Shown here: piece by piece, positions 9,469-18,459 of the stretch
Layout of the letters: each line of letters starts with the position of its first letter
Position numbering within the stretch: the first letter of the stretch is position 1
From: Sulfurimonas sp.
GTDB lineage: Bacteria > Campylobacterota > Campylobacteria > Campylobacterales > Sulfurimonadaceae
Assembly: GCA_027071075.1 (NCBI GenBank)
Contig: JALSUU010000026.1
Location: 1 to 43,710 of the forward strand
DNA length: 43,710 nt
Direction: 5' to 3'
The notes under the pieces: model-generated
Databases searched by the model: none
What the model saw: only the letters and a program-made list of their open reading frames with translations
What the model was told of the DNA's origin: nothing
Made by a program: the position numbers and the translations under genes

Positions 9469-10166
9469 ATATAATTATTGTCGAAGATGAAGGAATTACA
9501 GCTTTTTACCTCCAAGAGACACTAAGCAGTTTAGGTTGCCATGTTCAAGGAACTTTTGATAATGCCAAAACAGTACTTGAGTTTTTAGAAACTACTCAAG
9601 CAGAGGTAGTATTTATGGATATTAATATAAAAGGAAATATGGATGGTATACAACTTTCTCAAGTTATTTATACAAAGTATCCAAATGTAAAATTTATATT
9701 TATCACATCCTATAAAGATTCTCAAACCATTTTAGAAGCACAAAGTGTGAAGCCTTTAGGATACCTAATCAAGCCGATTGGAGAGAGTGATTTAGAGGCT
9801 ATACTTATGATTATTCGAGGACAAAGTGGTATAAACTTTCCAAACAAAAACAATGAAGAACTGCAACTTAACAATTTTCGCTATGATTTGAAAGAAAAAA
9901 GGCTCTATAATAAAAAAGGGCTAATCACACTGAGCACTAAAGAGCAACTCTGCTTAGATCTACTAATAAAAAATCGTAATAGTTATGTCTCCATTGAACA
10001 GCTTACAAGTGCAATTTGGGATGATACGAACAATAAAGAAAACTCCTTGCGTGAACTTATTTATAGACTACGAAAAAAGCTCTCTTCACTCTCCATAACT
10101 ACAACACCGAACTTAGGCTATTCTCTTATCGTCAGCGATAACTCTCAGGATAATTGTCCACATTAA
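9465..10166 (+). CDS. OmpR-family response regulator
   Basis: The 233 residues divide into a receiver domain (1-120) and a C-terminal winged helix (about 140-228). Receiver landmarks are the acidic pocket E7-D8-E9, phospho-acceptor Asp52 in FMDI, a Thr in the FITS strand, and Lys103 in LIKPI. The winged helix shows LSTKEQLCLDLL, a recognition-helix segment LRELIYRLRKKL and the wing NLGYSL. The start codon overlaps the kinase stop by 4 bases, so translation is coupled and the two form a cognate pair. The most obvious target is the direct-repeat array at 7543-7572 upstream of its own operon, which lies between the kinase and the giant lipoprotein gene and could serve both; this is inferred. Confidence 0.9.
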   Translation: MNIIIVEDEGITAFYLQETLSSLGCHVQGTFDNAKTVLEFLETTQAEVVFMDINIKGNMDGIQLSQVIYTKYPNVKFIFITSYKDSQTILEAQSVKPLGYLIKPIGESDLEAILMIIRGQSGINFPNKNNEELQLNNFRYDLKEKRLYNKKGLITLSTKEQLCLDLLIKNRNSYVSIEQLTSAIWDDTNNKENSLRELIYRLRKKLSSLSITTTPNLGYSLIVSDNSQDNCPH

Positions 10167-10248
10167 GCCAAAAGAAGTTTATTTTGTTTAAACTATATTT
10201 AATATTATCTTGAGTAATATATCTCTAATTATAAAAATGGATGCAATT

Positions 10249-11430
10249 ATGAAAAAAATACTTATACTTGGTGGTGGTTTTGCGGGTGTTGATGCAGCTA
10301 TTCATCTCAAAAAAATGGATTATGATGTTACTCTTATAAGTGATAGGGACTATTTTTATATTTTTCCTACTTCCATTTGGGTGCCTACTCGTGAGAGTGA
10401 ATTTGAAGATATGTGTGTCGATTTGAAACAACTTCAAGATGCTCATAAATTTAACTTAATTGTGGACAGGGTAAAAGAAATCTCAAAAAAAGAGAACAGT
10501 GTAAAACTGCAGAGTGGAGAGATTTTAAATGATTATGACTATCTCATTCTTGCTATGGGTGCTTCTAAAATGAAACATAAAGGTTTAGAAAATACACTCT
10601 CAATCTGTGGTAATCCTGAACACTCCTTAAAAATTAGAGATGCACTTGATGCACTTATAGAAAAAGGAAGTGGTAAAATAGCTATGGGTTTTGGTGGCAA
10701 TCCAAAGGATAGCTCTGCTGTTCGTGGCGGTCCAGGATTTGAACTTCTTTTTAATGTTCATAACCTTCTCAAGAAAAAAGGAATTCGCGATAATTTTGAG
10801 TTGACTTTTTTTGCACCTATGGCTGAACCTGGGAAAAGAATGGGTCCAAATGCGCTCAAGATGATGGATACAATGTTTAATAAACTTGGGATCAAACAAC
10901 ACTTTGGAAAAAAAATAAAGATTTTTGAAAATGATGGAATTATCTTTGAAGATGACTCCAAACTCGATGCAGATTTTACTATGTTCATTCCTGCGGGAAC
11001 TGGTCACGATGTCATTATTAACTCTGATATTCCAACCAATGATGCAGGTTTTATTAAGATAGATGATTACTCCTGTGTCCTCAATGAAGATAACTCTTTA
11101 AGTAATATCTATGCCATTGGTGATATTGCAGCGATTGAGGGGTATGACTGGAGAGCGAAACAGGGGCATATAGCAGAAGTGATGGCGAAAAATACGGCTT
11201 TTAATATTCAAGAGAGAGATAATGGAAGCGCAAACTTTAAAGGCTATAACGAACACCTAAATATACTCTGTGTGATGGATAGTGGAGATGGTGCGGCATT
11301 TGTCTATAGAGATGAAAAAAGAGCCTTTATGTTACCAATGCCTATTTTTGGTCACTGGCTCAAAAAAGGGTGGGGAGTTTACTGTAGAAACTCAAAATTA
11401 GGAAAAATTCCTCGTTTACCAGGGATGTAA
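10249..11430 (+). CDS. SQR-like FAD-dependent oxidoreductase
   Basis: The frame is open from a TTG at 10210, but the protein fold begins at the ATG at 10249 (MKKILILGGGFAG); an ATG at 10237 is a second option. The 393-residue product has the N-terminal FAD-binding GGGFAG motif, an LAMGAS motif near 101, and the second FAD contact NIYAIGDIA near 286. It resembles sulfide:quinone reductases and flavocytochrome c sulfide dehydrogenases: NTLSIC (Cys120) and LCVMDSGDGA (Cys341) match the positions of two SQR cysteines. The third expected cysteine, just before GPGFE, is absent (AVRGGPGFE). The amphipathic C-terminus would suit monotopic membrane attachment. Sulfide oxidation is plausible for this lineage but unproved; an NDH-2-like quinone reductase is the alternative. 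Confidence 0.7.
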   Translation: MKKILILGGGFAGVDAAIHLKKMDYDVTLISDRDYFYIFPTSIWVPTRESEFEDMCVDLKQLQDAHKFNLIVDRVKEISKKENSVKLQSGEILNDYDYLILAMGASKMKHKGLENTLSICGNPEHSLKIRDALDALIEKGSGKIAMGFGGNPKDSSAVRGGPGFELLFNVHNLLKKKGIRDNFELTFFAPMAEPGKRMGPNALKMMDTMFNKLGIKQHFGKKIKIFENDGIIFEDDSKLDADFTMFIPAGTGHDVIINSDIPTNDAGFIKIDDYSCVLNEDNSLSNIYAIGDIAAIEGYDWRAKQGHIAEVMAKNTAFNIQERDNGSANFKGYNEHLNILCVMDSGDGAAFVYRDEKRAFMLPMPIFGHWLKKGWGVYCRNSKLGKIPRLPGM

Positions 11431-11436
11431 ATCCCT
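11421..11436. terminator. weak bidirectional hairpin between convergent genes
   Basis: AGGGAT, loop GTAA, ATCCCT forms a 6-bp stem across the stop codon of the flavoprotein gene and 4 bases short of the convergent CNNM gene. There is no good T-tract on either side, so termination efficiency is doubtful. Confidence 0.3.
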
Positions 11437-11439
11437 CCC

Positions 11440-12483
11440 TTAACTATTATCCTTCGCTTTTCTTTTTAACTTCATCTTCCTCTTAGCAAGTTCACGCATA
11501 TCTTCAGTAGTGTCACTCTCATCCATAATCTCAACACCTAAGATAGTCTCAACACAATCCTCAAGCGTTACGATTCCCTCCGTTTGATCATAATTGTCCA
11601 TCACTAAAAACATATGATCTTTTTTAGATATAAGCAGATCAAGTGCCTTACTTACTGGTACATTTTCATTGAGTGAAAACATATCTTTTTTAATCTCTTT
11701 GAGCATAACAGAGTCATCAACAAGTGCCTGTTTAAAAATCTTTTTCGTGAGTACTACACCTGTTACATCTTCTATGCTTTCTTTAAAAAGAGGTATTCTT
11801 GAAAACTTAAAGATTGCTTCTTCCGTCTCTACTACTTCTTTAATAGTCATCGTTTCATCTAAAGCAAACACAACACTTCTTGGCGTAAGCACCTCGCCCA
11901 CTTTTATGTTATCAAGATTAAGAATATTTTCAATAACATCAGACTCTTTCTCATCAATGACACCCTCATCTTCACTCTGCAGCATACTCTCTAAAAGTTC
12001 CTCTTTTGTGAGTGAGTTTGCATCAGCCCTACCATGACTTATTTTATTTGTAACGGCAAGAGTTGTTAAAATTATAGGATAGGTTATCCAGATAAATATT
12101 CTGATGAATTGGGCAGCTAATGGGGCTAAAGTTTTCCAGTGAATTGCGCCAATAGTCTTAGGAATAATCTCACTTAAAAATAATATAGCAAAAGTAAGTA
12201 CAACAGAAACTATAACTACTGCATCATTACCAAATACGACAGAAGCTTGCGCTCCCACTGCTGCTGCACCAAGAGTATTTGCGATAGTGTTGAGTATTAA
12301 AATAGAAGCAATAGACTTGTTTATATTCTCTTTTTGTACTCTTAAAAGTGCTCCGATTCGTGGTCTCTCTTTTTCTAAAACTGCTACATAGGACATATTT
12401 ATAGAGAGTAGTACTGACTCTAAAACAGAACAGACAAATGAAACTCCAACAGAGAGCACAAAAAATAGTATGAGTAAATCCAA
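11440..12483 (-). CDS. CNNM/CorC-type membrane protein (DUF21 plus CBS pair)
   Basis: The 347 residues have a DUF21 membrane domain (about 1-150, with VLESVLLS and SEIIPKTIGA motifs) followed by a tandem CBS pair (about 195-315; LTPRSVVFALDE, GIVTLEDCVETILG). The family is linked to Mg2+ (or Co2+) export and homeostasis. It lacks the extra C-terminal CorC_HlyC domain of full-length relatives of about 420 residues and ends in a basic Lys/Arg tail. The start is a TTG: an in-frame TAA lies two codons upstream and the next ATG is internal. AAGGA lies 11 bases before it. It begins 14 bases after mgtE, so two Mg2+ proteins are paired, possibly one for uptake and one for export. Confidence 0.85.
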   Translation of the reverse strand: MDLLILFFVLSVGVSFVCSVLESVLLSINMSYVAVLEKERPRIGALLRVQKENINKSIASILILNTIANTLGAAAVGAQASVVFGNDAVVIVSVVLTFAILFLSEIIPKTIGAIHWKTLAPLAAQFIRIFIWITYPIILTTLAVTNKISHGRADANSLTKEELLESMLQSEDEGVIDEKESDVIENILNLDNIKVGEVLTPRSVVFALDETMTIKEVVETEEAIFKFSRIPLFKESIEDVTGVVLTKKIFKQALVDDSVMLKEIKKDMFSLNENVPVSKALDLLISKKDHMFLVMDNYDQTEGIVTLEDCVETILGVEIMDESDTTEDMRELAKRKMKLKRKAKDNS

Positions 12484-12497
12484 TTTTTACAAATTCC

Positions 12498-13826
12498 TTA
12501 TAATAATATATATGTTGCAAGACCTAAAAAGCTAAAAAAGCCTACAACATCTGTAACAGTAGTAAGTATTACTGTACTACCGATAGCAGGGTCAACATCC
12601 ATCCTCTTGAGTAAAAGAGGAATTGTCGCACCAAAAAAACCAGCAACAAAGAGGTTTATAACCATACTCAGACCGATAACAACACCCAACATTCCCTTAT
12701 CAAACCAGATGGCAGCTATAACTCCTATGATTATAGCAAAAAGCAGACCATTTAAGAGTGCAATAATCACCTCTTTTTTTATAATCCGAAGGGCATCTCC
12801 TTGTGAAATATCTCCAAGTGCTAACTGACGAACTACAACCGTAAGAGTCTGCGTTCCCGCATTTCCCCCCATGGATGCGACTATTGGCATAAGGACAGCA
12901 AGTGCGACCATGCTCTCTAAAGTATGGGAAAAAAGTCCTATAACTAATGATGCAGCTATAGCAGTAAAAAGATTCAAAGCGAGCCAAGTTGCCCGCTTTT
13001 TTCCAGCAGGGAGAATCTCTTCATCCTCTTCCGCTTCATCATCAACTCCAGCAAGATTATACATCTGCTCTGTTGCATGTTCATTGATAATATCATAAAT
13101 ATCATCTGAAGTGATACGACCAAGTAGCACTCCATAGGCATTGGTAATAGCCAAAACAGAGAGATCATACTGCTCAAATAATCGAACAATATCTTTAATA
13201 TCATCCCTATCAACAGCCTTTATTGGCTCAAAACTCTCTTCACTTGCATCAATGTTCTCAATAACAGTTTTAGAAAAGTCAAAGATAAGCAGGTCATCAA
13301 GACCAACTGCGTACTCTAATTTTTTATCTTTATCTGTAATAAAAAGGTTTTGAACATTCTCAACTTCATTCTCTTTTCTCAGTCTTGCAAAACGCTTAAT
13401 GACATCTTGAACTATCTCATCTTTATAGGCTGTAAAGAGTTCAAGTTGCATATAAGCACCCGCAACACTCTCATCATAGTTTTGAAGTTTTGTAATCTCC
13501 TCTTGATCATCTTCGTGAAGATTTTCAAAAACCTCAGATGCAACTTTTTCATCCACATCCCCAAGCTCTTGCATAAACTCAACTTGGTCATCAGACTCAA
13601 GCTCTGTAACCGCATGAGAGAGTTCATCAACACTTAGATTTTCAACTACATCATCAAAGTACCTATCAGGAAGTGCAAGAGCAACATCACCAACTAAATC
13701 TTTTGGTACAAGTTTGATGGCGGAAGAGAACGCTTCATCATCAAGAGCTCGTAAAATATTAGCAATATCACTTGGATGCATTTCACTTGCATCATGTGCA
13801 TTTAAATAATCTTTTAGTGTATTCAT
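12498..13826 (-). CDS. mgtE: Mg2+ channel/transporter MgtE
   Basis: All parts of MgtE are present in 442 residues: the superhelical N domain (about 1-130), a CBS pair (about 135-255), a connecting helix and five membrane helices (about 280-442). The pore signatures are GNAGTQTLTVVVRQLALGD and TTVTDVVGF, whose Asp (about 426) matches the pore-lining aspartate of Thermus MgtE. The cytosolic domains sense Mg2+ and close the channel when it is abundant. A TATAAT at 13834-13839 lies 7 bases before the ATG and there is no Shine-Dalgarno sequence, so it may have its own promoter and a leaderless mRNA, besides read-through from the RND gene 18 bases upstream. Confidence 0.95.
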   Translation of the reverse strand: MNTLKDYLNAHDASEMHPSDIANILRALDDEAFSSAIKLVPKDLVGDVALALPDRYFDDVVENLSVDELSHAVTELESDDQVEFMQELGDVDEKVASEVFENLHEDDQEEITKLQNYDESVAGAYMQLELFTAYKDEIVQDVIKRFARLRKENEVENVQNLFITDKDKKLEYAVGLDDLLIFDFSKTVIENIDASEESFEPIKAVDRDDIKDIVRLFEQYDLSVLAITNAYGVLLGRITSDDIYDIINEHATEQMYNLAGVDDEAEEDEEILPAGKKRATWLALNLFTAIAASLVIGLFSHTLESMVALAVLMPIVASMGGNAGTQTLTVVVRQLALGDISQGDALRIIKKEVIIALLNGLLFAIIIGVIAAIWFDKGMLGVVIGLSMVINLFVAGFFGATIPLLLKRMDVDPAIGSTVILTTVTDVVGFFSFLGLATYILL

Positions 13827-13833
13827 AACTGCA

Positions 13834-13839
13834 ATTATA
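13834..13839 (-). promoter_or_regulatory. -10 box for mgtE, leaderless arrangement
   Basis: On the minus strand GATATAAT is followed by TGCAGTT and the mgtE ATG. Transcription starts about 7 bases after a -10, which puts +1 at or next to the start codon. No ribosome-binding sequence is present. Confidence 0.45.
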
Positions 13840-13844
13840 TCAGA

Positions 13845-16133
13845 TTATTCTAAGAGTGATTTTTCACCCTTGTCTGCTAAGAGTAAAAGTGCAGGCAGCG
13901 CGACTAAATCCACTACTACTGCGATAAGCAATGCTGATGCAGTAACGATACCAAAATGGTAGTTTGGATTAAAATTACTAAAGACAAAGACTAAAAATGC
14001 CAAAGAGAGTACGATAGTTGTAAAGATAATGGCACTTCCCGCATAACTCATCACATACATCATCGCATCATGTAAGTTATCGCCTCTCTTACGCGCTTCA
14101 ATATACTTCACCATAAAGTGAATTGTATCATCCACAGCCACACCGATAATAATAGCCCCTGCAATAGCCACTCCCATGTCTATATCTATATCTAACCAAC
14201 CCATCACACCTACTACTAAAGCTATTGGAAGAACATTTGGTACGATGAAGAGTGGTAACATTCTCCAGTTTCTAAAGATAAGTAACATCACTAAAGATAT
14301 CATCACAACAGCGATAGTTATAGACTGAATCAGTGTAGCCGTCACATCATGTTGCATATGGGCAAACATAACAGTCTGCCCATTTACAGTTGCACTGTAG
14401 GGTGTTTTTTCCCACCAATCTTCTGCCCATTGAATCATCTCTAAATCTTTTGAAGTATCTACAAGGTTTAGAGATGCACTCACACGAAGCAGTCGCTCAT
14501 CTATATCCATCTTATCATTTATCTCCATCCCTTGAGGAAGAGAGAGCGAATAGAGTAAAAGATACTGTGCTACAAGTTCTTGGTTATCTGGAACACTCTT
14601 AGAGTTGTTCATAACCTCATTAAAAGTTTTTACTACATCAAGTAGAGAGCTTATATGTCTCACATCAGGAAATTTCGCATAAAATTCTTTGTAAAATTGC
14701 TCTACCGTTTTTAAAAACTTTGGATTTTTGATGCCATCATTCGCTTTAGAGTCTACGATAATTTCATAGGACATAGGACCCGTTAGCTTCTTTTGCATCT
14801 CATTGACAGCAACTCTAAAAGGAAAATCCTTTTTAAAGTACTTCACCGTATTAGAGTCAACATTTGCTCTAAATATTCCAGCACCTAAAACTACAAAAAG
14901 CAGTGTCGTAATCACTAAAATAAGCTTTGCATTTTGAGATAAAAAGTGTGTATACCAAACAGCTATTGGGTGATTATTTGCCTCTTGAATATTTGTATCT
15001 GCTTTTATTTTAGGATTTAAAATCGCTAAAAAAGCAGGTACAAAAAGGATAGTCATTACAAAAGCAAGAACTGCTGCACTTGCAGTAGCTATTCCTAAAG
15101 TCTGAATTGGCACAACAGCAGAAACACCTAAGGAAGCAAAACCTATAGCTGTAGTGATAGAGGTGAGTAAAATTGCTAAGAAGTTTTTCTTAACACTATA
15201 CTCTATTGCACTATAATTATCCATCCCTTTTTTTCTAGCCATTGTATAAATCCAAATAAGATGCATAGCATCAGCTATACCAATAGCCACTACAAAAACA
15301 GGAATATTCGCTGTAAAATTGTTGAGTTTAAAGCCCAGTAAAACCTGAATAGAAAGCACAATCAAAAATGTGAATATTACAATAGAAATACTTGCTATCA
15401 TAGATGAAAATTTTCTAAAAATAGCAAAGAGCAGAACCATAGCAACCAAAATAACAGCAGGAGTAAAGATACCTCCATCATGTTGTGCTATCTCGATAAA
15501 GGAGGTATTTATAATTGGTCCACCACCAAGAAAGAAGTGAAACCCTTTTTTCTCCTCTGGGGCTATTATCTTTAATACTGCATCACGAAGTTTAAAACTC
15601 ACTGCTGGGTCATCACCAGCCTTTGGTGTCATGCGTCCAACTATCATCGTTGTTTTTGCATCTTTAGAGATAAGTTTCCCTACGATAATATCTTGTTTAA
15701 GTGCTATCTCTTTTTTCTTAGCTAAATCCTCTGAAGAGTAGGCATCAATATCATCTATAAAATCTTCAACAACTACTTCATCAGGATACTCTGCATCACT
15801 GTGCACATATTGATAGTTTGTAATAGAATCAACTCTAGCTATATACTTTGTCTCCCAAAGCTTACGCGTGATAGCATCAACTGTATGGAGTGCTTTTTTA
15901 CTAAAAACGCCATCTTTACTGCTAAACATAATAGTCACAGCATCATCATTTCCAAAAATAGCTCGAAAGTTATCATAATCTTTTAATATTTTAGACTCTT
16001 TTCCAAACCAGATTCTATAACTTCCCTCGAACTCTAAGTTTTTTAATGAACTCGCCATCATCACAGTAATGAGAGGAATAAGAATAACAATCAACCATCT
16101 CAGTTTTATAACACTCTTTACAAATTTTTGCAT
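13845..16133 (-). CDS. MMPL/RND-superfamily exporter
   Basis: This 762-residue protein has the RND two-fold layout: TM1 near residues 10-30, a periplasmic loop, a helix bundle at about 225-375, TM7 near 400-425, a second loop, and a bundle at about 610-755. The membrane carboxylates thought to carry protons are in VVAIGIADAMHLIW and IIGVAVDDTIHFMVKYIEA. This short RND class (HpnN/MMPL-like) exports lipids, hopanoids or other hydrophobic compounds towards the outer membrane. The LolA-like protein gene is 16 bases upstream, a common partner thought to carry the substrate across the periplasm. The adaptor and cytochrome genes further upstream probably share the transcript. The substrate is unknown. 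Confidence 0.85.
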   Translation of the reverse strand: MQKFVKSVIKLRWLIVILIPLITVMMASSLKNLEFEGSYRIWFGKESKILKDYDNFRAIFGNDDAVTIMFSSKDGVFSKKALHTVDAITRKLWETKYIARVDSITNYQYVHSDAEYPDEVVVEDFIDDIDAYSSEDLAKKKEIALKQDIIVGKLISKDAKTTMIVGRMTPKAGDDPAVSFKLRDAVLKIIAPEEKKGFHFFLGGGPIINTSFIEIAQHDGGIFTPAVILVAMVLLFAIFRKFSSMIASISIVIFTFLIVLSIQVLLGFKLNNFTANIPVFVVAIGIADAMHLIWIYTMARKKGMDNYSAIEYSVKKNFLAILLTSITTAIGFASLGVSAVVPIQTLGIATASAAVLAFVMTILFVPAFLAILNPKIKADTNIQEANNHPIAVWYTHFLSQNAKLILVITTLLFVVLGAGIFRANVDSNTVKYFKKDFPFRVAVNEMQKKLTGPMSYEIIVDSKANDGIKNPKFLKTVEQFYKEFYAKFPDVRHISSLLDVVKTFNEVMNNSKSVPDNQELVAQYLLLYSLSLPQGMEINDKMDIDERLLRVSASLNLVDTSKDLEMIQWAEDWWEKTPYSATVNGQTVMFAHMQHDVTATLIQSITIAVVMISLVMLLIFRNWRMLPLFIVPNVLPIALVVGVMGWLDIDIDMGVAIAGAIIIGVAVDDTIHFMVKYIEARKRGDNLHDAMMYVMSYAGSAIIFTTIVLSLAFLVFVFSNFNPNYHFGIVTASALLIAVVVDLVALPALLLLADKGEKSLLE

Positions 16134-16149
16134 ATATTTTTTATCCTAA

Positions 16150-16893
16150 CTATTTTTTCAAGTAGCGTTTATGAAAATCTTTGGGTTTAAGACCATTCTT
16201 TATCTTCTCATCATGCCAAACAAGGATAGTACTCTTATCATTCTGCACATTTTTCATAGTGATTTGTCCTATTCTATAGATACCTTGAAGTTTTTTATAG
16301 TTTGCAAAAGTCTCTACTTTTAAAAGTTCTTTTTTTCTATCGTAAAATTCTACTTTTTGGATTAGAAATGTTTTTGGGTCTACATAGGAGATAAGTTTTG
16401 TATATCCAGAGTATTTTGAGACAGGTTTTGAAGTTGTAACATAGAAACCATTTATCTTTTGTACTGGAGCATCTTCATAAACATATTTTTTGACATTAAA
16501 AGCCGAGAGATCTTCGTATGAAAACTCACTTCCCATAAATGAACCCGATTTATTTTTTGATGCAATTCTTTTTACCCGTTTGAGTGCTGGGAGATAGAGC
16601 CACTGATCATCATCCTTATCCACATGCTCATAACTGAGAAACTTTGTTCCTCTAACATCTGCAGGCGTTAAAAACTCCATTAGTGATTTATCTTCATCCT
16701 TCCCCTCAAGTACTTTCATCTTCATCGTGCGCACTTTTTTTTGTCCAGCAGCGTTAATAAGTGTCATCTCCATAGTAGAGATAGAGTCCTTAAATCCACT
16801 CATTGTATCTTCACTTTTTTGAGCAACCTCAGCATTTGTAAGAGCGAAAAGAGTACCTGATATAAGAAGTAGAGAGCCAAATAGTTTTAACAT
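16150..16893 (-). CDS. LolA-like outer-membrane lipoprotein-sorting protein
   Basis: The frame opens at 16926, but AAGGA followed by ATG at 16893 gives a start (MLKLFGSLLLISG) with a clean signal peptide cleaved after LFA, leaving 247 residues in all. The mature part fits the LolA/LppX-like half-barrel family: MEFLTPADVRGTKFLSYE, WLYLPALKRVKRI, SFMGSEFSYEDL and the later KISYVDPKTFL-type strand. This family is usually encoded beside MMPL/RND exporters, as here. It probably binds a lipid or lipoprotein in the periplasm. There is no retention signal or Cys, so it is likely soluble. Confidence 0.82.
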   Translation of the reverse strand: MLKLFGSLLLISGTLFALTNAEVAQKSEDTMSGFKDSISTMEMTLINAAGQKKVRTMKMKVLEGKDEDKSLMEFLTPADVRGTKFLSYEHVDKDDDQWLYLPALKRVKRIASKNKSGSFMGSEFSYEDLSAFNVKKYVYEDAPVQKINGFYVTTSKPVSKYSGYTKLISYVDPKTFLIQKVEFYDRKKELLKVETFANYKKLQGIYRIGQITMKNVQNDKSTILVWHDEKIKNGLKPKDFHKRYLKK

Positions 16894-16950
16894 AAAAATC
16901 CTTTTTTTAAAAGAATATTTTACCATATAAAATCAATTTTTACTGTTAAA

Positions 16951-17655
16951 CTACAACTTGTCATATGCAGTTAGATGATTTTTCCTTATAATTTTTTCTA
17001 ATTGTTTCACATATAAGTCACCAATTTCAGAATATTTATCTAAACCTTTTATCATGGTATATACATTACAAGTTGCCGTTTTGTACTCTCTAAATTTTTT
17101 ATATGCCTTTGCTCTTCCCATAGTTCTATAATAAGCGTGAACCGACTCTGCGATGCTATCAAACTTTCTCAACCATATAGTATGGGTTCCTCGTTTCATA
17201 CTTGCAGCTATGCGTTTATCATTTTTATTTTTACTCCACATTCCAAACACATTATTTGCTTCACGAAAAAAGCGTGAAGTTCCCCAAGCACTCTCCATTG
17301 CGGCTTGTGCTATTGTTATACTTCTAGGATGTGGTTTGATTGCTACTAATAAGTCTTGATTTGACTCAACATGATAAATAGCTTTTAAAGTTTTCATCTG
17401 ATCAGTCTCTTTACCTGCAAGAACATCATCTCTAATGCGAGTATACTCTACCATTAACTCATGATACACCCTATTTACAGCAGGAACAACAAGATAGTAA
17501 AAGCGTGCTTTTCTCTCTTTTGAAGAGATATTTTTAGGAATATTTGAAACTGTATACTTTACTGGAAAGTGGGAAGAAGCTTCTGATCCAAAAAGGTTCA
17601 TACCTAAAAGCAAAAGAAAAATTTTTCTAATGCAAAGATTATCTTTTAAGTTCAT
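16951..17655 (-). CDS. Bax-like glucosaminidase (peptidoglycan hydrolase)
   Basis: The 234-residue protein starts with a short N-region and hydrophobic segment (residues 9-22), consistent with export. The glucosaminidase fold is marked by ITIAQAAMESAWGTSRFF, where Glu121 is the probable catalytic acid, and ANNVFGMW. The N-terminal region (VPAVNRVYHELM) matches E. coli Bax. It would cleave glycan strands in peptidoglycan. The gene overlaps the end of the adaptor gene by 17 bases. A wall hydrolase inside a transport operon may help the trans-envelope assembly cross the peptidoglycan; this is inference. Confidence 0.85.
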   Translation of the reverse strand: MNLKDNLCIRKIFLLLLGMNLFGSEASSHFPVKYTVSNIPKNISSKERKARFYYLVVPAVNRVYHELMVEYTRIRDDVLAGKETDQMKTLKAIYHVESNQDLLVAIKPHPRSITIAQAAMESAWGTSRFFREANNVFGMWSKNKNDKRIAASMKRGTHTIWLRKFDSIAESVHAYYRTMGRAKAYKKFREYKTATCNVYTMIKGLDKYSEIGDLYVKQLEKIIRKNHLTAYDKL

Positions 17656-18454
17656 TCGTCAAATCTATATAAACTTTTGCATACATTCCAGGAAATATCA
17701 TATCATTAGTTTTTTCAAAATGTACACGAATTTTAAAAGTATGCGCCATAGGATTTGCACTTGGTACTATCGCTTTTATATAACCAGATGCTTTATAATC
17801 TAGGGAAGGTATTTGAATCTTTACTACCTTATTTTTTCGTACATATTTTAAGTTAGACTCTGCAACTTCTGCTTCTATTTCAAGGTGATTCATATCTACT
17901 ATCACCATAGTAAGCATACCCGGAGCTACCATATCGCCAACTTGAATTCGCTTCTCAACTATGATGCCATCATTGGGAGCATGAATTTTAAGATACCCTA
18001 CAATAGTTGCAAACTGTTTTGTTTTTTCACTTGCTTGTTCTACCAAAACCTGAGCTGATTCTAAGGATTCACTCGCATCATCTATATTCTCATTTATATC
18101 TTCCATATTGCTACGAAAATCCATAGGAGAAAGAAGCTTTCTATCTCGTTTGAGTTTTCTCTTGTCTTTTTTAAATATATTTACACGCGTTTTATATACA
18201 TCTAACATTAACTTCGCTTGTTCGAGTGCTAAATCAGCCTGAGACTCTAGTATATCAAACTCCGCAGACTCTAGTTCAAAAAGAATATCTTCACGCTGAA
18301 CACTATCCCCAACTTCAAAGTTGATTTTTTTTACATAACCCATATAACGAGCAGGAATCATCTTTTTATTATTTGATATCACTGTTCCAGTTAAAATTAA
18401 CTCACCCGCATTGAGAGAAGCTATTAGTATATAAAAAAGGAAAATATATCTCAT
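17639..18454 (-). CDS. periplasmic adaptor (membrane fusion protein)
   Basis: The ATG at 18454 (MRYIFLFYILIASLNAG) is preferred to the TTG at 18466; it gives a signal peptide and 271 residues. Two lipoyl half-motifs flank a helical hairpin: GYVKKINFEVGDSVQ near residue 40 and IHAPNDGIIVEKRIQVGD near 160. The hairpin is about 65-150 and rich in charged residues. The end has the beta-barrel GMYAKVYID. It should link an inner-membrane pump to an outer-membrane channel, but no TolC-type gene is in the window. Its start overlaps the cytochrome gene stop region. It may serve the MMPL exporter downstream or the split RND pump at 20259-23626, which lacks an adaptor. Confidence 0.85.
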   Translation of the reverse strand: MRYIFLFYILIASLNAGELILTGTVISNNKKMIPARYMGYVKKINFEVGDSVQREDILFELESAEFDILESQADLALEQAKLMLDVYKTRVNIFKKDKRKLKRDRKLLSPMDFRSNMEDINENIDDASESLESAQVLVEQASEKTKQFATIVGYLKIHAPNDGIIVEKRIQVGDMVAPGMLTMVIVDMNHLEIEAEVAESNLKYVRKNKVVKIQIPSLDYKASGYIKAIVPSANPMAHTFKIRVHFEKTNDMIFPGMYAKVYIDLTNELKR

Positions 18455-18459
18455 AAAGA

